Assembly: GCA_036388295.1 (NCBI GenBank)
Contig: DASVSC010000281.1
Coordinates: forward strand, 1-16,653
Direction of reading: 5' to 3'
Source of the DNA: RYN-431 sp036388295
GTDB taxonomy: Bacteria > Planctomycetota > Phycisphaerae > Tepidisphaerales > Tepidisphaeraceae
Length of the DNA stretch: 16,653 nt
The notes beneath the pieces were generated by a model. It was not told where the DNA came from. It saw only the letters and a program-made list of their open reading frames with translations, and did no database searches. Positions within the stretch are counted from its first letter, which is position 1, and every line of letters begins with the position of its first letter. This document shows, piece after piece, positions 6,254-13,637 of this stretch. The position numbers were made by a program, and so were the translations under genes.

Positions 6254-7446
6254 GCCACGCCCTGCCACCGCGCGTCAGCTTCCCGCAGGAACGCCTCGGC
6301 GAACGGCCCTGTCCGGCCTGCGGCGCGCCGACACTTCGCACGTTCTACAGCGTCCGCGGCATTCCGGTGCAGAGCAACCTGTTGGTCAACAACGCTGGCG
6401 AATCAAAGGCATTTCCTACGGGCGACGTGCTGCTGGCCCAGTGCGACACGTGCGCGTTTATTACCAATGCCGCCTTCGATGAAGCACGGCTGATGATGTC
6501 GACGGCTTACGAAGCCAGCCAGGCCTGCTCGCCTACGTTCGGCAGCTTTGCCAAAAAGTTGGCACAGCAATGGATCGAGCGCCACGACCTGCGCGGCAAG
6601 ACCCTGATCGAAATTGGCTGCGGGCAGGGCGAGTTTCTGGAAATGATCTGCGGATTAGCTGACGCGCGCGGCATCGGCTTCGACCCGGTCGTTCGCCGCG
6701 AGCGAAGCGATCGCGCGGATGCAGTGTTCATCGCCGGGCCGTTCGAGGATTTCGCCGACCGCGTCGAAGGCGATTTCATCTTCTGCCGGCACACGCTCGA
6801 GCACATCGCCGATCCACTGAAGTTCCTCACGCTGCTCCGGCCGGCGGCTGAAACGGTGCCGGTCGTGTTCGAAGTGCCGGACAACGCGCGTGTGCTCGGC
6901 GAAGGCGCGTTCTGGGACGTTTACTACGAGCACAACAGCTACTTCTCGCCGACGTCGCTCACGCGCGTGTTCCAGCGGGCGGGCTTTGAAGTGCGGCAGA
7001 CGAGCCTGGAGTTTGACGACCAGTACCTAGTGCTGGAAGCCGGCGCCGAGCCGCCGGGTGGTCAGAAACGGGACATGCCGACGCTGGCGGAACTGCGCGG
7101 CGCTTCGAACTTCGTCCGGACCGCCACCGCGCGAATGAACGAATGGATGGCGTTTGCCGATAAGGCCCGGCAGAGCGGCCGGCGGTGTGTGGTGTGGGGC
7201 AGCGGGTCGAAGGCCGTCGGCTTCCTGACCACGCTCGGCATTGACGACGTTTTCGCGTGCGTCGTCGACATCAACCCGGCCAAACAGGGCTCCTACCTGC
7301 CCGGCACCGCCCTGCGCATCGAGCCGCCATCGATCCTGACAACCGTGCGGCCGGATGACGTGGTCGTGATGAACCCCGCCTACCGCGACGAAATCGCGAA
7401 CGATCTGCACTTGATGGGTCTATCGCCGACCGTGTTGACGCTGTGA
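6250..7446 (+). CDS. SAM-dependent sugar C-methyltransferase (NovU/TylC3 type)
   Basis: A 398-residue enzyme with the three-part layout of deoxysugar C-methyltransferases. An N-terminal zinc-binding part carries C21/C24 and C65/C68. A class I methyltransferase core has EIGCGQGEF (121-129) as the SAM loop and RHTLEHI (180-186). A C-terminal Rossmann-like half has VVWGSGSKAVGF (314-325) and VVDINPAKQGSYLPGT. YYEHNSYF (225-232) matches the family's catalytic YxEH region. In the family a methyl group goes to the carbon next to the keto group of an NDP-4-keto sugar. The GTG start (6250-6252) overlaps the E2's TGA by 4 bases, with GGAG 5 bases upstream, so it is co-translated with the ubiquitin-like genes. 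Only 7 bases separate its stop from the converging PIG-L gene, and no terminator is visible. Acting on a non-sugar substrate cannot be excluded. Confidence 0.85.
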   Translation: MSHALPPRVSFPQERLGERPCPACGAPTLRTFYSVRGIPVQSNLLVNNAGESKAFPTGDVLLAQCDTCAFITNAAFDEARLMMSTAYEASQACSPTFGSFAKKLAQQWIERHDLRGKTLIEIGCGQGEFLEMICGLADARGIGFDPVVRRERSDRADAVFIAGPFEDFADRVEGDFIFCRHTLEHIADPLKFLTLLRPAAETVPVVFEVPDNARVLGEGAFWDVYYEHNSYFSPTSLTRVFQRAGFEVRQTSLEFDDQYLVLEAGAEPPGGQKRDMPTLAELRGASNFVRTATARMNEWMAFADKARQSGRRCVVWGSGSKAVGFLTTLGIDDVFACVVDINPAKQGSYLPGTALRIEPPSILTTVRPDDVVVMNPAYRDEIANDLHLMGLSPTVLTL

Positions 7447-7453
7447 CTTGTTC

Positions 7454-8092
7454 CTACAGCAGGATCTTTCGGCAGTAGAACGCCTCGGCGTATTTGGTTG
7501 GCGAGTTGCACTCGATCCCGCGGATGCGCATCAGGCCGCGGAAGGTTTCTTCGTCGTACCACTGTCGCGTGGTTTGCGACGGGAAGCATTCCATCAGCCG
7601 TTTGATCTTCCCGGCCACGTCGTCGGCGTTCGCCGGCGCGTAGACAATGGGACGGCCGAGGTCGCCTTCGTACTTCGTGATCTCGTATTCCAGAATCGTG
7701 TGGTTCCGGAACGTGTTCCACGTCAATTCGTTGATCGCCCGATGGTCCTGGTGCGAATCGCGAGACGTGTGCGTGAAGATCAGGTCGGGCTGAAAGCCCT
7801 TAAGCTTTTCGAACTCGGCCTTGATGACGTCCATGTGCATCGGGAAATGGGCGTCGCGAAACCGGTGCAGCGACACCGTTCGTTTCTCGTACCCTTTTAG
7901 AAACGCCTCGGCGGCGACGGCCGCTTCCTGCTGACGCAGTTCGTTACCGCTGAAGACGACCCAATTGACTTCAATGTCGGGCCGCTCGCGCAGCAGCCGC
8001 AGGACGGTCGCGCCGACGCCGATTTCGATGTCGTCGCAATGCGCGCCCAGCAGCAGCACGCGTTTAGCGGATCGCAGGTCGATGCCGAGCAT
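7454..8092 (-). CDS. PIG-L (LmbE-type) family deacetylase
   Basis: A 212-residue zinc-dependent N-deacetylase-like protein. GAHCDDIEIG carries the family's HxDD signature (H18, D20, D21), and DSHQDH supplies the third zinc ligand, H117. By analogy with MshB and PIG-L enzymes, D20 would be the catalytic base. Such enzymes remove acetyl groups from N-acetylated sugars or glycoconjugates, which fits its place as the last gene of the sugar operon. Its ATG shares one base with the stop codon of the nucleotidyltransferase (TAATG), so translation is coupled. Length is typical. The substrate is unknown. In this kind of cluster such proteins may act on a nucleotide sugar or on a lipid-linked intermediate. 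Confidence 0.85.
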   Translation of the reverse strand: MLGIDLRSAKRVLLLGAHCDDIEIGVGATVLRLLRERPDIEVNWVVFSGNELRQQEAAVAAEAFLKGYEKRTVSLHRFRDAHFPMHMDVIKAEFEKLKGFQPDLIFTHTSRDSHQDHRAINELTWNTFRNHTILEYEITKYEGDLGRPIVYAPANADDVAGKIKRLMECFPSQTTRQWYDEETFRGLMRIRGIECNSPTKYAEAFYCRKILL

Positions 8093-8898
8093 TAGGCGCT
8101 CTTCTTTCGGTTCTTCTTGGCGATACGGCCGTCCCACAGCTCCCACGGCGCGTTACCGCTGGTGTACAGGTCGTCGAGCGTCTGCTTTTCTTTGAACGTG
8201 TCCATCGCCGCCCAGAAGCCTTCGTGCTTGTGGCAGATCAGCTTGTTTTCGGCCATCAGGCGGTTGAACGGGTCGAGCACCAACTCTTCGCCCGGCCGCA
8301 TGTAGTCGAAGATGTCATGGCGGAACACGAAGAAGCCGCCGTTGACGAACATGTCGGTCGTCTGGCAGGTCATCAGTTCCGTGACGTGGCCCGTCGGCTG
8401 CGTTTTCAGCACGTGGAACGACTGGCTCGGCCGCACGGCCAGCAGGTTCGCAATGCTGCCGGTCGACTTCACTTCGTCGATCAGCGTCGGCAGGTGCGCG
8501 TCGGTCAGGTTGTCGGCGTAGTTGGCCAGAAAGTATTCCTCGCCGGCCAGGTGCTCTTTCACCGCCATCAGGCGCTGACCGATGTTGGCATTGATGCCGG
8601 TGTCGAGGAAGGTGATCGACCACTTGCTGATGTCGCTGTTCAGCAGGCTGACTTCGCGATTGCCGCGCAGGACGAAGTCGTTGTTGATCGCTTCGTCGTA
8701 GTGCAGGAAGTAGTCCTTCACGACGTCGGCCTGGTAGCCGAGGCAGAGGATGAAGTCGGTGTGGCCGTAGTGGGCGTAGTACTTCATCAAATGCCACATG
8801 ATCGGCCGGCCGCCGACCGGGACCATAGGCTTGGGGACGTTCTCAGAGTATTCACGCAGGCGAAGGCCTTGGCCGCCGCAGAAGATCACGACTTTCAT
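8092..8898 (-). CDS. Sugar-phosphate nucleotidyltransferase, RfbF-like (glucose-1-phosphate cytidylyltransferase family)
   Basis: A 268-residue enzyme with the pyrophosphorylase loop CGGQGLRLRE (residues 7-16), followed by KPMVPVGGRPIMWHLMKYY, which is the pattern of RfbF-type cytidylyltransferases. NGGFFVF, GEELVLDPFNRL and EGFWAAMDTFKEKQTL also follow the RfbF order. The likely reaction joins a sugar 1-phosphate to a nucleotide, releasing pyrophosphate in the cytoplasm. CTP and glucose 1-phosphate are the family substrates, but no CDP-glucose 4,6-dehydratase is visible here, so specificity is open. The start overlaps the stop of the UDP-glucose dehydrogenase gene by 4 bases (ATGA), and the stop overlaps the PIG-L start by one base. 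Confidence 0.85.
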   Translation of the reverse strand: MKVVIFCGGQGLRLREYSENVPKPMVPVGGRPIMWHLMKYYAHYGHTDFILCLGYQADVVKDYFLHYDEAINNDFVLRGNREVSLLNSDISKWSITFLDTGINANIGQRLMAVKEHLAGEEYFLANYADNLTDAHLPTLIDEVKSTGSIANLLAVRPSQSFHVLKTQPTGHVTELMTCQTTDMFVNGGFFVFRHDIFDYMRPGEELVLDPFNRLMAENKLICHKHEGFWAAMDTFKEKQTLDDLYTSGNAPWELWDGRIAKKNRKKSA

Positions 8899-10244
8899 TG
8901 CACCGCTCCCTTTTGTTTCAGCCCGATGCCCGCGTACCGCTTGACGGCGGCAGGCGAGATGAATCGCCGGCCGTCGATCAGGACGGGCGGGATGGTTTCT
9001 TTTTCGATCAAAGCCGGCACCGACTTGAACTCCGGCCAAGCCGTGACCAGCAGCACGACGTCACTGCCGCGCACCGCGTCGGCCGTTGATACGGCCCACT
9101 TGATGTCGCGCGCCGGCTTGAGGTGTTTCACCTGCGGGTCGAAGGCGCGGACGATCGCGCCGCGATCAACCAGCGCATCCACAATCGCCAATGCCGGCGA
9201 CTCACGCACGTCATCCGTGCCAGACTTAAAAGCGATGCCCAGCACCGCCACCCGCTTGCCGGCCAGCGAACCGATGGCCTTCTCGGCCATTTGCACCAGC
9301 TTCAACGGCTGTTGCTTATTGATGCCGAGTACCGCGTCCAGCAGCGGCGTCATGACTTCCGAAGCCGCGCCATGGGCAGCCAACGCGCTGACGTCCTTCG
9401 GGAAGCAGCTGCCGCCGAAGCCACAGCCGGGCGACAGGAACCGGGCGATGGGCGCCTTCACGCGCGGGCCGTCGTCGGTGACGGGCGTGATCTCGTTCAT
9501 CAGGTGCACGCCCTTCATGACGTCGCACGCGTCGAGGTTCGGCTGCGTGGCACAGAGCGTGGCGATTTCGTTGCTGAAGCTGATGAGCGTCGCTTGCAAT
9601 GAATTGCTGGCGTACTTGATCATTTCTGCCGTGCGGTTGTTCGTGCGCAGCTTCGGCGTCTGCTTGAACGACGCGTACAGCGTTTCCAGCATCTGCTGAC
9701 TGCGTTCGTCGATGCCACCGAATACCAGGCGGTCGGGTCGCATGAAGTCGCGGACGGCGACACCTTCGGACAGGAACTCCGGGTTCATGCCGAGGCCCCA
9801 CGTCTCGCCCGCCGGCAGGCCGGTGGCCTGTTCCAGAATGGGGCGAACGACGTCGTCGGTTGTGCCCGGCACGACCGTGCTCTTGATGACGACGCAGTGG
9901 TACGACTTCTTCGACTTCAGCAGCCGGCCGAGGTCTTCGGCGATCTGCTTGATGTACGAGAGGTCGATGCGCTTTCCATCGAACGGCGTCGGCGCGGCGA
10001 CCAGCGACAGTTCGCTCTGATTGACCGCAGTCGCCAAACAAGTCGTGGCCGAGAGCCGGCCGTTGTCGACGTTGCGCTCGATCAGCACCGGCAGCCCTTC
10101 TTCGAAAATAGGGCAGCGGCCGGCGTTCAGCGCGTCGACTTTCGTCGGATCAATGTCCACGCAGATCACGCGATGGCCCAGTTCTGCCAAACACGCGCCG
10201 CTGACGAGACCGACGTATCCGGTTCCGATGACGCTGATGTTCAT
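8895..10244 (-). CDS. ugd: UDP-glucose 6-dehydrogenase (UDP-glucose/GDP-mannose dehydrogenase family)
   Basis: A 449-residue enzyme that oxidises UDP-glucose to UDP-glucuronate in two NAD-dependent steps. The N-terminal NAD-binding loop is VIGTGYVG (5-12). KSTVVPGTT (121-129) and NPEFLSEG (154-161) are family motifs. K210 and N213 in AEMIKYASN, and the catalytic C280 in GCGFGGSCFPKD, are all present. The C-terminal UDP-binding domain follows (AVLGIAFKSGTDDVRESPA). The usual VGTP segment reads VAAPTP, a small departure. The start is the ATG at 10244, just before MNISVIG. It overlaps the SDR gene's stop by 4 bases, and an in-frame ATG 33 bases upstream lies inside that gene. The product would feed the SDR gene's predicted decarboxylase. 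Confidence 0.92.
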   Translation of the reverse strand: MNISVIGTGYVGLVSGACLAELGHRVICVDIDPTKVDALNAGRCPIFEEGLPVLIERNVDNGRLSATTCLATAVNQSELSLVAAPTPFDGKRIDLSYIKQIAEDLGRLLKSKKSYHCVVIKSTVVPGTTDDVVRPILEQATGLPAGETWGLGMNPEFLSEGVAVRDFMRPDRLVFGGIDERSQQMLETLYASFKQTPKLRTNNRTAEMIKYASNSLQATLISFSNEIATLCATQPNLDACDVMKGVHLMNEITPVTDDGPRVKAPIARFLSPGCGFGGSCFPKDVSALAAHGAASEVMTPLLDAVLGINKQQPLKLVQMAEKAIGSLAGKRVAVLGIAFKSGTDDVRESPALAIVDALVDRGAIVRAFDPQVKHLKPARDIKWAVSTADAVRGSDVVLLVTAWPEFKSVPALIEKETIPPVLIDGRRFISPAAVKRYAGIGLKQKGAVQ

Positions 10245-11353
10245 TGGTCGGCCCCTTCGCGGTTGCCCGCGTACCAAAGCATGGTGCGACGAAGGCCTTC
10301 GTCCAGGCTGACGGCCGGGGCGTAGCCGATCTGTTCGCGGGCCTTGCTGATGATCGGGCAGCGGCGGTTCGGGTTGTCGACCAGGTACGCCGCTTCTTTC
10401 GCCTGCTGGAGAACGACTTGTCCCTTGTAGCCGAACAGGTCCTTCGCGATCGCGATCATCGTTCGCGCCAGCTCGGCCACACTGATCTCGGGCGTTTCGG
10501 TGCCGATGTTGTAGGGCTCACCCGGGCCGCCATTGACGAGGACCTTGAGGTAACCCTGGATGCTGTCGGCCGAGTAGCAGAACGTGCGCGTCGGGCTGCC
10601 GTCGGACAGCATCACGATGTCGCGGTTATTCAGGATGTCACGGGCGAAGTCCGGGATCAGCCGGCCGTCAGTAATCTTCAGGCCGGGGCCGTAGTTGTTG
10701 AACGGGCGGGCCATCTTCACCGGGATGTTGTGCTGCTTGGCGAAGTTCACGCACAGGGTTTCGCCGTAGCGCTTCGCCTCGTCGTAGCAGGCGCGCGGGC
10801 CGGTGCAGCTGACAAGGCCGCGGTAGTCTTCGGCCGTCGGAATGTTGGCCGGGTCGGGGTCGCCGTAGATTTCACTGCTGGAAAAGAACAGGAAGCCGCG
10901 TACGGGGCGGGCGGTGTCTTTTTGCTTCAGTGCGTGGTCGAGCAGGTTGCGCAGGCCATTGATGTTGGCGTCCATCGTGCCGATCGGGTCTTTCCGGTAA
11001 TAGACCGGCGAAGCGATCGAGGCGGCGTGGATGATCCAGTCGCTCGCGGGCATCTCGGCCGGCAGCGGTTCCCGCAGATCGAAACGCTGGAAGGCCACTT
11101 CCTTCCGGCCGATCAGCGTCTCCAGCCATGGCGGCAGGCCGCGCGACAGGTTGTCGAACACGGTCACGCCGATGCGCTGCGAAGCGTCAACGGTCGTGTT
11201 GAAGTGCGTGAGCGTCTGGACCAGGTAGTAACCCAGAAAGCCCGCCCCGCCGGTGATAAGCACAGACGAGCCGGCCATCTTCGCCAGTTCGCTTTTGAGC
11301 GAATGGCGAAGTGCCTCCAGGTCCTGATGAACGATTTCGGTTGCGGTCTGCAT
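10241..11353 (-). CDS. NAD-dependent epimerase/dehydratase, probably UDP-glucuronate decarboxylase (UDP-xylose synthase-like)
   Basis: A 370-residue extended short-chain dehydrogenase. The NAD loop is ITGGAGFLG (33-41), and the catalytic set is the SSSEIYG segment (158-164) with Y190 and K194 in YDEAKRYGE. GPRACYDEAKR, ARPFNNYGPG and DGSPTRTFCY run in the same order as in UDP-xylose synthases, which turn UDP-glucuronate into UDP-xylose and CO2. The UDP-glucose dehydrogenase gene directly downstream would supply the substrate. About 28 polar, helix-forming residues precede the Rossmann fold, more than most members need. Another sugar epimerase or dehydratase activity is possible. The ATG at 11353 is 6 bases after the stop of the C-methyltransferase; no strong ribosome-binding site is seen. 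Confidence 0.8.
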   Translation of the reverse strand: MQTATEIVHQDLEALRHSLKSELAKMAGSSVLITGGAGFLGYYLVQTLTHFNTTVDASQRIGVTVFDNLSRGLPPWLETLIGRKEVAFQRFDLREPLPAEMPASDWIIHAASIASPVYYRKDPIGTMDANINGLRNLLDHALKQKDTARPVRGFLFFSSSEIYGDPDPANIPTAEDYRGLVSCTGPRACYDEAKRYGETLCVNFAKQHNIPVKMARPFNNYGPGLKITDGRLIPDFARDILNNRDIVMLSDGSPTRTFCYSADSIQGYLKVLVNGGPGEPYNIGTETPEISVAELARTMIAIAKDLFGYKGQVVLQQAKEAAYLVDNPNRRCPIISKAREQIGYAPAVSLDEGLRRTMLWYAGNREGADQ

Positions 11354-11359
11354 GTGTAA

Positions 11360-12619
11360 TTAGTCCAGGATCTGCGGCTCGGGCAACGGCACGATGAACT
11401 TGCCGCCCCAATGGCGGACGTGTGCCATCTGCCTCATCACTTCGTCCTTCAGGTTCCAAACAAGCAGGAACAGATAGTCCGGCTGCGTATTGTTGATCTC
11501 GTCGGGCGACAGGATCGGAATGCGCGTGCCGGGCAGATAGTTGCCTTGCTTGTGTGGGCTGCGGTCGACGGTGTAGTCGATGAAGTCGGTGCGGATGCCG
11601 CAATAGTTCAGCAGCGTGTTGCCCTTGCCGGGCGCACCGTAGGCGGCGATCGTTTTGCCGGCCCGTTTGGCGTCGATCAGGAACTCCAGCAGCTTGCGCT
11701 TGGTCTCACGGACCTTCTCGCCGAAGGCTTCGTAGTACGCCAAGTCGTTCGTGCCGATGGCGGCTTCATAGTCCCGCATAGCCGCGACACGTGACGACGT
11801 TTCGTGCTTGGCCTCGGTATGACAGCCGTACACGCGGATGGAGCCGCCGTGGTTAGCTATTTCTTCGACGTCGAACATCCGCAGGCCGTGGGCGGCGAAG
11901 ATCTTCTCGACCACGGTCATGGACAGGTAGCTGAAATGTTCGTGGTAGATCGTGTCGAAGTAATTGTTTTCGATCAGCTTCGAGAGGACCGGGAACTCGT
12001 ACGTGATCACGCCGTTGTCGGCCAGCAGCAGCTTCGCGCCGCCGACGAAATCATTGATGTCCGGCACGTGCGCCAGCACGTTGTTTCCCAGCAGGAGGTC
12101 GGCCGGGCCGTATTCCTTGCGGACTTGTTTTGCCGTGTCACGGCCGAAGAAGACGTTCAGGGACTTCACACCCTTCTTCGCGGCGGCGGCGGCGGTGTTG
12201 GCGGTCGGCTCAATGCCCAGACACGGCACGCCGCGCTGGACGAAATATTGCAGCAAATAGCCGTCGTTGCTGGCGGTTTCGACCACGAAGCTGCTCTTGT
12301 TCAGGCCGAAGCGGTCGCTCATCGCGCCGACGTAGTGGCGGGCGTGGGCGAGCATCGTTTCGCTGAAACTGCTGAAGTAGGCATAGTCGCCATCGAAAAT
12401 CTCGTCGCGAGCGACGTACTGCGGCAGCTGCACCAGAAAGCAGCTGTGGCAGACGTAGGCGTGCAGCGGGTAAACGCTTTCGGCGTGATTGAACTGTGCC
12501 GGCGTGACGTGCCGCTGGCAAAGCGGGCTGGTGCCGAGGTCGACGAACGTGTGCGTCAATGGCGTGGCACAAAACCGGCAGGCTCGGCCGGACGATAGAT
12601 CGAGTGTGGGTTCGGCCAT
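11360..12619 (-). CDS. SAM-dependent sugar C-methyltransferase (second copy, NovU/TylC3 type)
   Basis: A 419-residue paralogue, at the level of domain layout, of the methyltransferase at 6250-7446. It carries the N-terminal zinc cysteines C14/C17 and C57/C60. The SAM-binding motif is ETASNDGYLL (114-123), typical of the subfamily. YHEHFSYLS (225-233) and HGGSIRVYG (257-265) surround the active site. The C-terminal half has AAYGAPGKGNTLLNYC and VDRSPHKQGNYLPGT. The expected reaction is methylation of a ring carbon next to the keto group of an NDP-keto-sugar. The frame stays open upstream to an ATG at 12721, but the 34 extra residues are low in family features and overlap the divergent gene. 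I therefore start at the ATG in VAMAEPTLDL. First gene of the five-gene minus-strand operon. Confidence 0.85.
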   Translation of the reverse strand: MAEPTLDLSSGRACRFCATPLTHTFVDLGTSPLCQRHVTPAQFNHAESVYPLHAYVCHSCFLVQLPQYVARDEIFDGDYAYFSSFSETMLAHARHYVGAMSDRFGLNKSSFVVETASNDGYLLQYFVQRGVPCLGIEPTANTAAAAAKKGVKSLNVFFGRDTAKQVRKEYGPADLLLGNNVLAHVPDINDFVGGAKLLLADNGVITYEFPVLSKLIENNYFDTIYHEHFSYLSMTVVEKIFAAHGLRMFDVEEIANHGGSIRVYGCHTEAKHETSSRVAAMRDYEAAIGTNDLAYYEAFGEKVRETKRKLLEFLIDAKRAGKTIAAYGAPGKGNTLLNYCGIRTDFIDYTVDRSPHKQGNYLPGTRIPILSPDEINNTQPDYLFLLVWNLKDEVMRQMAHVRHWGGKFIVPLPEPQILD

Positions 12620-12721
12620 GGCGACATAAGTGCCATCGACCCGATTGGGATGTGACTGAACCTCACACCCGGCAGATCCGCAGGATTGACGCCGCGTGTG
12701 ATCGCAAACACACTTCGGCAC
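12620..12721. promoter_or_regulatory. Divergent promoter region with two inverted repeats
   Basis: About 100 bases separate the starts of the divergent C-methyltransferase and phosphoesterase genes, so both promoters should lie here or just inside. TGTGA (12651-12655) and TCACA (12663-12667) form a perfect inverted repeat with a 7-base spacer. GTGTG (12696-12700) and CACAC (12709-12713) form another with an 8-base spacer. TTGACG at 12686 resembles a -35 box for the plus strand, but no matching -10 is seen. These could be regulator-binding sites; short palindromes also arise by chance. Confidence 0.3.
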
Positions 12722-13597
12722 ATGGAATGGACCGCCGATAGTGTGATTGAGTCATTTGAGGCCGCGAAGGAGGAGAATCTCCTCGATAAGTATCGGACCG
12801 GCCAAGTGATCGAACTGCCGGCCGACCATGAGGTCTGGATGACCGGCGACATCCACGACCACCGCACGAACTTCAAAAAGCTGCTGTCGGCCGCCCAACT
12901 CGACGCGAACCCGAATCGGCACCTGATCCTGCACGAACTGATCCACGGCGACCACTTCGACGACAAAGGCCGCGAGGATTCCTGGAAACTGCTGCACCAG
13001 GCCGCCGAGCTGAAGAATGACTTTCCAGACCAGGTGCACTTCCTGATGGCCAATCATGACCTGGCGCAAATTCACGGCGAAGGCATCATGAAAGCCGGCC
13101 TGAGTGTCTGCGAGGCGTTCAACAAAGCGATCACCCGCGACTTCCCCACCGGCGACATGTCCGTGCAGATCGCGATCACAGAGTTCCTGCTGTCGTTGCC
13201 CCTGGCGATCCGCTGCCCCAATGGCCTGTGGTTCAGCCACAGCATCCCGGCGGACGATCAGATCGACGGCTTCGATTACAGCGTGTTCGAACGCACGCCC
13301 CTGACTCCGGTCGATTACAAGAAACGCACCGGCCCGGTTTATCAGCTCATTTGGGGACGTAAGTATTCGCCGGAAGGTGTGGCGAAGTTCGCGGAGAAGG
13401 TCGGCGCGAAAGTGATCGTCACCGGCCACCAGCCGCAGGAAAGCGGCAGCACGACCGTTGGTGATAATTTGCTGATTGTCGATTCATCCCACAATCAAGG
13501 CGTGTTCCTGCCGATGACGACGAGCGACGAATACGCCGCGGAGGATTTGCAGTACCGACTGAGGAAGTTCGTGGCAGTGGACTTAGACGACGCTTGA
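12722..13597 (+). CDS. Calcineurin-like metallophosphoesterase
   Basis: A 291-residue protein with the spaced metal-binding motifs of the calcineurin-like phosphoesterase fold. These are D43-x-H45 in TGDIHDH, HGDHFDD (75-81), N111-H112-D113 in MANHD, the FSHS histidine H173, and G235-H236 in VTGHQP. Two metal ions would be held by these residues to hydrolyse a phosphate ester. The substrate is not evident: a phosphoprotein, a nucleotide or another small molecule are all possible. No signal peptide is seen, so it is probably cytoplasmic. The start is the ATG at 12722; upstream in-frame TTG and GTG codons have no better ribosome-binding site. It stands alone between two minus-strand units and ends at a clear terminator. 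Confidence 0.8.
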   Translation: MEWTADSVIESFEAAKEENLLDKYRTGQVIELPADHEVWMTGDIHDHRTNFKKLLSAAQLDANPNRHLILHELIHGDHFDDKGREDSWKLLHQAAELKNDFPDQVHFLMANHDLAQIHGEGIMKAGLSVCEAFNKAITRDFPTGDMSVQIAITEFLLSLPLAIRCPNGLWFSHSIPADDQIDGFDYSVFERTPLTPVDYKKRTGPVYQLIWGRKYSPEGVAKFAEKVGAKVIVTGHQPQESGSTTVGDNLLIVDSSHNQGVFLPMTTSDEYAAEDLQYRLRKFVAVDLDDA

Positions 13598-13606
13598 TGC
13601 CACAGG

Positions 13607-13626
13607 GCGGGCACTGCCCGCTTTTT
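13607..13626 (+). terminator. Rho-independent terminator of the phosphoesterase gene
   Basis: A perfect 6-bp stem, GCGGGC (13607-13612) with GCCCGC (13616-13621), closes a 3-base loop and is followed by five T (13622-13626). It begins 9 bases after the phosphoesterase stop. The minus strand has no T run on the far side, so it serves mainly the plus strand. Confidence 0.8.
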
Positions 13627-13637
13627 CGAACCGACGT

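Noticed and set aside
4664..6268. A 534-codon open frame on the minus strand across the RING and E2 genes.
   Set aside because: It is the GC-rich antisense shadow of two well-supported genes. Its translation is rich in Arg, Ala, Val and Asp with no motifs.
7440..7460. A bidirectional terminator between the converging methyltransferase and PIG-L genes.
   Set aside because: Only 7 bases lie between the stops, and no hairpin with a T run is visible. Termination must occur inside the opposing genes or by Rho.
8224..9699. A 491-codon open frame on the plus strand across the nucleotidyltransferase and dehydrogenase genes.
   Set aside because: Both genes beneath it have full catalytic motifs on the minus strand, and the plus-strand translation is low-complexity.
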